Shown piece after piece: positions 24,701 to 28,487 of a stretch of DNA of 28,487 nt (position 1 is the stretch's first letter; each line of letters begins with the position of its first letter). The stretch covers positions 1 to 28,487 of IMG/VR virus record IMGVR_UViG_3300010354_000453. The stretch is one strand, 5' to 3'. The notes under the pieces were generated by a model that was given only the letters and a program-made list of their open reading frames with translations, had not been told where the DNA came from and did no database searches. Source of the DNA: a virus. Position numbers and translations under genes: made by a program.

Positions 24701-24783
24701 GGCGGAAAAACCGCCTATTTATCGGTTGTGATGCACCCCTACACTTGTTCACCGAGAGTTTAGTGGGGTGCTTCTTTTTTTTT
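24701..24783 (+). terminator. Double hairpin and strong terminator of the RNA locus
   Basis: A perfect GGCGG-AAAAA-CCGCC hairpin (24701-24715) is followed by a larger hairpin. In the latter, GCACCCC (24733-24739) pairs with GGGGTGC (24765-24771), extended by AC/GT across a T bulge. A run of T to 24783 follows. It closes the rightward transcript. Confidence 0.8.
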
Positions 24784-24784
24784 A

Positions 24785-24981
24785 AGAAACCTGCTGCTTC
24801 TATTCTTTTTATTATCTTATATGTATATAAATATATAAAAAAAACATATATACATATATCATGTGATATAAGAATACCAACAGTTACCTTTTCTGCTGAC
24901 ATTTAGCCCTCTAGGGGCCACTAGCCGATTTGAACCCGGAGGTTCCAGCTAGCACGATTCAATATCTTGCAGCAGGTTTCT
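24785..24981 (-). ncRNA. Candidate minus-strand RNA closed by a 13-bp stem
   Basis: AGAAACCTGCTGC (24785-24797) and its exact reverse complement (24969-24981) form a 13-bp stem enclosing 171 nt. On the minus strand the interior has a hairpin GAACC-TCCG-GGTTC (24945-24932), a UNCG-type tetraloop with its C-G closing pair. This is nested in a CTAGC/GCTAG stem. An A/T-rich dyad follows (TCTTATAT 24815-24822 with ATATAAGA 24866-24873; ATGTATATA with TATATACAT). A -7-like box (24995-24988) is placed so that transcription would start within a few nt of the stem. No coding frame is convincing. Confidence 0.45.
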
Positions 24982-24987
24982 ATGATA

Positions 24988-24995
24988 CAAATTAA
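24988..24995 (-). promoter_or_regulatory. -7-like box for the minus-strand RNA
   Basis: TTAATTTG on the minus strand is identical to the box before the 73-residue gene at 22020. Expected initiation lies about 4-5 nt downstream, close to the end of the 13-bp stem at 24981. No -33 TTTG is visible. Confidence 0.35.
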
Positions 24996-25044
24996 ATACG
25001 GTACTGTGCGGTTTTGGTGCACACTTGTCACGTTTTTTCAAATA

Positions 25045-25097
25045 TTTGTTACAGAGTTAGGGTAGATTTGAAAGAAATTTGTAACAGAGTTAGGGTT
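25045..25097. repeat. Pair of 20-bp direct repeats after the lysin gene
   Basis: TTTGTTACAGAGTTAGGGTA (25045-25064) and TTTGTAACAGAGTTAGGGTT (25078-25097) differ at two positions and are 33 nt apart (about three helical turns). They begin just beyond the lysin stop codon. They could be protein-binding sites or a short duplication. Confidence 0.6.
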
Positions 25098-25099
25098 AC

Positions 25100-25723
25100 T
25101 TATACTTCTATTAGAGTAAAGTCGATAACCTGTCCGTTTACAAAGTTGTTAGTTATCGGAAACCAATGGGTATCGGGTATAACCTGACAACCGGCAGACC
25201 AACTTCCGATGGAAAGCCCTGTACCAGCACGATGGAAGTTAATTCCAAAGAGGCCGAATTGCTTGTTCACCCTATCCAATTTCCTATCCCTGGTTCCATC
25301 TCGCCATATCGTTATGGGGAGAATCTGCTGGAAGTATGGGGCTCCGAGCCATAAAGACTTCCAATTACGATTAGTCACAAACCGATGAGATCCAATAACC
25401 TGCTGCTCAGCTGCAATAGCGGTTCCGGTGATGCCCATATGAGTAATAGGGCTAAATATGTATTTATCTCCGGCAGTAGTAGAACATGGTACTGCTGCAA
25501 TACATACTCCACCTTTATACACAGCAGCAAAATCGTCAAAGGTATTGGACAATACCTGGTCAGTTCTGAGGAAGACAAGACCATCTTTGGGTTTAATCCA
25601 CTTCTTATTGTTTATGGTATTAGTGATAAACCAATCTAGTGCGGTCAAAGTTTTAGGTCCAATAATTCCATCGGGTTCGAGCTGAGCTCCTTTCTCATTA
25701 AGTATCTGCTGTAATCTTATCAT
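25100..25723 (-). CDS. Lysin: peptidoglycan-binding helices plus L,D-transpeptidase-like catalytic region
   Basis: A cell wall-degrading or remodelling enzyme is likely. Residues 3-30 (LQQILNEKG...PDGIIGPKTLTAL) match a short peptidoglycan-binding repeat of the PG_binding_1 type. The C-terminal region has FGINFHRAG (H164) and SWSAGCQVI (S176-C179). This is the His...Ser-x-Gly-Cys arrangement of YkuD-like folds, though with 'AGCQ' instead of 'HGCR'. No signal peptide is seen, so release would need a holin or membrane damage. It is a one-gene minus-strand unit with its own promoter (25733-25763), opposite a small membrane protein gene. An amidase-like alternative cannot be excluded. Confidence 0.75.
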   Translation of the reverse strand: MIRLQQILNEKGAQLEPDGIIGPKTLTALDWFITNTINNKKWIKPKDGLVFLRTDQVLSNTFDDFAAVYKGGVCIAAVPCSTTAGDKYIFSPITHMGITGTAIAAEQQVIGSHRFVTNRNWKSLWLGAPYFQQILPITIWRDGTRDRKLDRVNKQFGLFGINFHRAGTGLSIGSWSAGCQVIPDTHWFPITNNFVNGQVIDFTLIEV

Positions 25724-25732
25724 AAGTACTAC

Positions 25733-25763
25733 AAAAATAATTTACAGGTGGTGATAAACCAAA
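25733..25763 (-). promoter_or_regulatory. Promoter of the lysin gene
   Basis: On the minus strand TTTG (25763-25760), 19 nt and TATTTTTG (25740-25733) match the consensus, 9 nt before the ATG at 25723. Confidence 0.6.
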
Positions 25764-25774
25764 AGAAAATATGT

Positions 25775-25782
25775 TATATTTG
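25775..25782 (+). promoter_or_regulatory. -7 box for the small-gene operon
   Basis: TATATTTG lies 9 nt before the ATG at 25792. The sequence running on from it, TTTGCATCACA, is repeated exactly at the box near 27877. No -33 TTTG is visible. Confidence 0.5.
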
Positions 25783-25791
25783 CATCACATT

Positions 25792-25884
25792 ATGGAACAA
25801 TTTTCAATAGTTATGGATTGGCTTGCGGTTTTCGCAGCAGCAATCGCTCTATTTGTTTTATGGGTGAAAGGCATTGATAAATGA
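25792..25884 (+). CDS. 30-residue single-pass membrane protein
   Basis: The frame reads MEQFSIVMDWLAVFAAAIAL followed by FVLWVKGIDK, one membrane helix with a short basic C-terminus. It starts 9 nt after a perfect -7 box and its stop overlaps the next start (ATGA). Opposite the lysin gene, it could be a tiny holin-like or spanin-like helper; size and location are the only support. Confidence 0.6.
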   Translation: MEQFSIVMDWLAVFAAAIALFVLWVKGIDK

Positions 25885-26039
25885 CACCTAGTAGAAATAG
25901 AAAAAAGAAGATGAGGAAAGCGTATAATCCGGAGTTGAACCCGGTTCTCCGTTTTACTTATCTGAGAATTCATTCTGCAAGGTTAAATAAGTTGTACAAA
26001 GAAATGAAGGAGCTATGTTTAGATTGCCGGTTGTATTAG
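25881..26039 (+). CDS. Small basic protein (52 aa)
   Basis: Starts MTPSRNRKKKMRKAYNPELN and continues with a basic helix (LRIHSARLNKLYKEMKELCL) to a TAG stop. It overlaps the previous gene by 4 nt and the next by 25 nt. A basic N-terminus suggests nucleic acid binding, nothing firmer. Confidence 0.55.
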   Translation: MTPSRNRKKKMRKAYNPELNPVLRFTYLRIHSARLNKLYKEMKELCLDCRLY

Positions 26040-26281
26040 ACGTTATCGGCCTAGAAGGCGATGAAGAGGATAAAGAGTATCTAGAATCTTTGGGTCTCAG
26101 CTCTATTTATGACGAACCAACCTTTCCAGTTCTCTTCTACCATATAGACCATATACACGAAGACGAAAGAAGTACTCCAACAGAACCACTATCTGTAATA
26201 TTCAGCGGAGGACAATCTTACTTGGTCAAACACAGTCTAGTAGAACTAGCAAGAATAATAAGCAGCAATAACTTAATTTAA
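26015..26281 (+). CDS. Small acidic phage protein (88 aa)
   Basis: Starts MFRLPVVLDVIGLEGDEEDK. The first half is acidic, followed by a beta-hairpin-like segment (PLSVIFSGGQSYLVKHSL) and a C-terminal helix. I recall similar small uncharacterised proteins in Bacteroidetes phages. It overlaps the preceding gene by 25 nt. Confidence 0.75.
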   Translation: MFRLPVVLDVIGLEGDEEDKEYLESLGLSSIYDEPTFPVLFYHIDHIHEDERSTPTEPLSVIFSGGQSYLVKHSLVELARIISSNNLI

Positions 26282-26289
26282 ATTTATAT

Positions 26290-26502
26290 ATGACACAGAA
26301 CGAAAAAGTAGGTGCTATGGTAACAGCCCTGGCAATGCAACAGATCAACGTAAATGAGGTAGTGGCAGATGCCATTATCCAGACCTATGAAAAGATTAAC
26401 GAGATTGGCGGAGAGTTCTCCCTGAATCACATTCGTGAAATCCAATCAGGTCTCATGGAAAAATACAACATAGGCGTGCCTATGGCTCCGCCTACAGAAT
26501 AG
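26290..26502 (+). CDS. Small helical protein (70 aa)
   Basis: Helical throughout, with AMVTALAMQQINVNEVVADA and YEKINEIGGEFSLNHIREIQ and a Pro-rich end. It ends in TAG and is followed by a terminator. No family recognised. Confidence 0.75.
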   Translation: MTQNEKVGAMVTALAMQQINVNEVVADAIIQTYEKINEIGGEFSLNHIREIQSGLMEKYNIGVPMAPPTE

Positions 26503-26526
26503 ATTAAAGTCTACTGATTAAATGTG

Positions 26527-26562
26527 AGCCCCGAACCTAATACGTTTGGGGTTCTTTTTTTT
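26527..26562 (+). terminator. Terminator of the small-gene operon
   Basis: CCCCGAAC (26529-26536), a 7-nt loop and GTTTGGGG (26544-26551) pair over 8 bp with one G-T pair, followed by TTC and eight T. The converging minus-strand gene ends inside its T tract. Confidence 0.8.
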
Positions 26563-27028
26563 ACTTATTATGACGCTGCCAGTAAAACTTAGGCATCTCG
26601 CTGCAATACTCTCCAATGTAATCACATTCGAAGAGACTATCGTCATGCTGAAATAAGGACACAGTTATTATGTCATCGTTCTCGTATCCAAGGTCAAGTA
26701 GAACCTCCTTTACCCATTTGAAATTCCTACCTGTCAAAACCAAAGACTGACACAGTATAACCTTATCATAAAGAATAGGCAGAGCATCGTTCATCTCTTT
26801 AAAACTAACTTCATACCTATGACTACTTTCCCCATGATGCGGTACGTCCACACTAAAGATGTCAAGTACCCTGCGACCATGAGATAAATAATGTGCCACC
26901 TGCATCGATACCATGCTGGAATACTCAGGAGCAATATTCAATACGGCAGTTGACCACGGATCTACTACTGGAAGCTTACGAAGCAAACGCTGCATTAACT
27001 GATACTCTTTTATGTGGTCGATATTCAT
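26561..27028 (-). CDS. Phosphoribosyltransferase-like protein (155 aa)
   Basis: The pattern DALPILYDKVILCQSLVLTGRN (about 81-102) resembles the acidic beta strand and PRPP loop of type I phosphoribosyltransferases, which usually have a pair of acidic residues; here they are not clear. The following helix (FKWVKEVLLDLGY) and strand (DDIITVSLFQHDDS) fit a Rossmann-like half. The C-terminus ends KFYWQRHNK. I recall such proteins as uncharacterised in Bacteroidetes phages. The missing acidic pair suggests binding rather than catalysis, or a different Rossmann protein. It is a single-gene minus-strand unit with a -7 box (27042-27035) 6 nt before its ATG. Confidence 0.55.
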   Translation of the reverse strand: MNIDHIKEYQLMQRLLRKLPVVDPWSTAVLNIAPEYSSMVSMQVAHYLSHGRRVLDIFSVDVPHHGESSHRYEVSFKEMNDALPILYDKVILCQSLVLTGRNFKWVKEVLLDLGYENDDIITVSLFQHDDSLFECDYIGEYCSEMPKFYWQRHNK

Positions 27029-27034
27029 ACACTA

Positions 27035-27042
27035 CAAAGATA
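27035..27042 (-). promoter_or_regulatory. -7 box of the phosphoribosyltransferase-like gene
   Basis: TATCTTTG on the minus strand, identical to the box at 12043-12036 and again 6 nt before the ATG. The place of a -33 box is taken by the start of a G-rich tract (minus strand). Confidence 0.5.
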
Positions 27043-27876
27043 GTATAAAAAAATATATATACCCCCCATATTATACCCCATAGTACTATACCCCCGGGTA
27101 AAAATTAGACCCCCCCCTACTGCATGAATTTTTCTAGATTTTGCAGGCATCGAATTCGAGGATATGAAGTTTGTGCGAGCGTTGGAGGTAATACGTTACG
27201 ATCAGACCGGCTCCGCCCCGAAAAAAAACATCCCCCCCATGCCTGTCGAATTTCCGCTACAAAAAGGCTTCAAAACCCTGCTCCATCTACATTTGAAACG
27301 AATCGAAAATAAAAAACGAATCCCATGCCGTACACCATCGTCCGAATGTGTACACATGGATTGCACCCACGCACGCACGCACGCACACATAAGGAATCCA
27401 TTCAATCCCTTGCCATCATTGGCACAGAAAGATTTCGCCATGCTGATATGCCTATAAACATTGGGGATCATGCGTATGCATCTGCCTCAATCCCTTGCCA
27501 GGCTTACATCTCATCGGGATCATAATCCTGAAACCCTTACTGCCATTGATTTCCAGGACATCGACTGCCCTGAAACTCAACGTACACCGGCTTTTCAGCG
27601 ATTCCGGGTGGCTCAAATGCCCAGTACTATTGGGTTTCAGCGATTCGTATGCACTGTAATGCAATGCTCGTGCGATTCTTTCCCTTTTTACGACAAAGGT
27701 TACATCCCCACCATGATATTTCCATCGTATTTTATCGACATTCTGTGGTGCGCCAAAAAAACTTTACAAATTTTTCATCTGCTGAAATGCCCATGCCTAT
27801 TGACATTTTTACCAAATTGTAGATTTGTTCGATAATTATTTTAAAATTTTTCTTGCATGACTGAATTCCATGTACA
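27043..27876. other. Long non-coding region with C-tracts and short repeats
   Basis: I see no credible gene in these ~830 nt. The left end (27060-27118) has four C runs of 4-8 bases (G runs on the minus strand). Further right is (ACGC)4 at 27369-27384. Dispersed direct repeats are TCAATCCCTTGCCA (27402-27415 and 27487-27500), TTTCAGCGATTC (27593-27604 and 27635-27646) and AAATGCCCA (27615-27623 and 27785-27793). The open frames in it have poor protein character. It may be a replication origin, a packaging site or recently acquired DNA. Confidence 0.5.
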
Positions 27877-27884
27877 TATCTTTG
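27877..27884 (+). promoter_or_regulatory. -7 box for the right-edge genes
   Basis: TATCTTTG fits the consensus. A CTTG about 21 nt upstream could be a poor -33 box. The leader to the ATG at 27916 is A/C-rich (CAACAACAAAACAAC), about 27 nt, unlike the very short leaders elsewhere in the window. Confidence 0.5.
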
Positions 27885-27915
27885 CATCACAAAACAACAA
27901 CAAAACAACAATATC

Positions 27916-28074
27916 ATGAGAACACTAACACTATTAATCGCCATCGTTACCGCATCTATGCTGTACCTTTGTCTGTCTCTCAACATTCCACAGCATGGCT
28001 CAGCAATTGCCTTAGCCATCATCAATGGAATCCTTTGCCTTGTATCACTTATCGCATTCGCAACAAATAAATAA
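27916..28074 (+). CDS. 52-residue two-pass membrane protein
   Basis: Two hydrophobic helices are visible: MRTLTLLIAIVTASMLYLCL and, after a short polar turn (NIPQHGS), AIALAIINGILCLVSLIAFA. The end is TNK. It follows a -7 box and an A/C-rich leader. Function is unknown. Two-helix small membrane proteins in phages include holins and superinfection exclusion proteins. Confidence 0.65.
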   Translation: MRTLTLLIAIVTASMLYLCLSLNIPQHGSAIALAIINGILCLVSLIAFATNK

Positions 28075-28080
28075 TATATC

Positions 28081-28383
28081 ATGAATACCATTCAGCAAAA
28101 CACATGGAGAGTTAGAGCATCGCATCACATTGCCTATGCATCGCAGATGGGACTGACAGCAGTCGATTCATCATATGGCAATGACGAATGCCCATCCATT
28201 AAGTTCTATTTATCCGATTCTGTAGTGCAGGTTTTTCTGCCCTATGGAGAGTACAAAGATTACTTTGTAGTCATAAAGGATAAAGACGATAACTACATGG
28301 ATGAATTTCTAGAAGACTCGTATCTTTCCGTTCTACACTACATAGAGCATGGCACACGTTACTCAGTAAAATCTAAAGCATAA
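28081..28383 (+). CDS. Hypothetical protein (100 aa)
   Basis: Starts MNTIQQNTWRVRASHHIAYA. Mixed alpha/beta with an acidic C-terminal half (VIKDKDDNYMDEFLEDSYLS). It is 6 nt after the membrane protein gene and in the same transcript. Codons favour GCAT/CATC words like the surrounding DNA. No family recognised. Confidence 0.7.
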   Translation: MNTIQQNTWRVRASHHIAYASQMGLTAVDSSYGNDECPSIKFYLSDSVVQVFLPYGEYKDYFVVIKDKDDNYMDEFLEDSYLSVLHYIEHGTRYSVKSKA

Positions 28384-28390
28384 CACACAT

Positions 28391-28486
28391 ATGGAATTCG
28401 TTATCACATTCGGCATCGCATCATTTACAGTTTTATTCCTTCTATCTGTAGTAGGCATAGTAATAGAGAAAATCATCAATAAATAA
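28391..28486 (+). CDS. 31-residue single-pass membrane protein at the right edge
   Basis: The frame reads MEFVITFGIASFTVLFLLSV and VGIVIEKIINK to a TAA one base before the window ends. It has one membrane helix and a basic C-terminus. It is 7 nt after the preceding gene. Its size and type match the 30-residue protein at 25792. Confidence 0.6.
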   Translation: MEFVITFGIASFTVLFLLSVVGIVIEKIINK

Positions 28487-28487
28487 A

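Noticed and set aside
24675-24902. 75-codon minus-strand frame
   Set aside because: It runs across the terminator hairpins and A/T dyad and has no protein-like composition.
24931-24946. T-loop-like GGTTCAAATC on the minus strand, suggesting a tRNA
   Set aside because: The flanking bases do not form a T-stem. They form a GAACC-TCCG-GGTTC hairpin instead, and no acceptor stem of tRNA size is present.
27369-27384. (ACGC)4 as part of a CRISPR-like array
   Set aside because: It is a simple microsatellite with no spacers; no CRISPR array is present in the window.
27461-27835. 124-codon plus-strand frame in the non-coding region
   Set aside because: Rich in Cys, His, Phe and Pro without pattern, no promoter, and it spans the dispersed repeats.
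1-28487. Stop-codon reassignment (TAG as Gln) as in some crAss-like phages
   Set aside because: All virion genes are open in the standard code, and TAG is used as a real stop at 26037-26039 and 26500-26502.

Overview
The window looks like part of a double-stranded DNA phage of a Bacteroidetes (Bacteroidales-type) host. Many promoters fit the Bacteroidetes pattern TTTG, about 20 bases, TAnnTTTG. The gene content is phage: portal, candidate scaffold, major capsid protein, head-tail ring proteins, a very large short-tail protein, ejection-type proteins, a lysin, SSB, a YqaJ-type exonuclease, RusA, HNH and a C5 methyltransferase. The head and tail gene order, a 751-residue portal and a 1487-residue tail protein starting with an 'xRVTPSGNLDKDT' motif best fit a short-tailed crAss-like phage (Crassvirales-type). 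That placement rests on remembered family features (about 55% sure). No terminase, polymerase or primase lies in the window. The standard genetic code works throughout.

Layout. (1) 1-18467, minus strand: virion block, read right to left as portal, candidate scaffold, major capsid protein, capsid accessory protein, unknown virion protein, three ring/adaptor-like proteins, giant tail 'muzzle' protein, then three candidate ejected/cargo proteins, the last running off the left edge. Internal promoters and two terminators divide it. (2) 18468-18754: structured gap between the portal and an upstream minus-strand trio (RusA resolvase and two small helix-turn-helix-like proteins). (3) 19747-19829: divergent promoters. 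(4) 19830-24172, plus strand: SSB, an 81-residue protein, YqaJ-type exonuclease, HNH protein, a small protein, a C5 DNA methyltransferase with a 275-codon gene overprinted in the +1 frame, two small proteins and an Acb2/Tad1-like anti-defence protein. (5) 24183-24783: a plus-strand non-coding locus with tRNA-like ends and many nested stems, closed by a strong terminator. Next to it, on the minus strand, is a candidate 197-nt RNA with a perfect 13-bp closing stem. (6) 25100-25723 lysin (minus). (7) 25792-26502 four small plus-strand genes. (8) 26561-27028 phosphoribosyltransferase-like protein (minus). (9) 27029-27915 mostly non-coding, with C-tracts and short repeats. (10) three small plus-strand genes to the right edge, two of them membrane proteins.

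How it fits together: the left block builds the particle. The central plus-strand block handles and modifies DNA and probably counters host defence. The divergent region at 19.75 kb, flanked by two HTH-like genes, is the likely control point. The most notable items are the overprinted gene inside the methyltransferase, the large structured RNA locus downstream of the Acb2-like gene, and the repeated placement of -7 boxes 4-7 bases from start codons, which suggests leaderless mRNAs.
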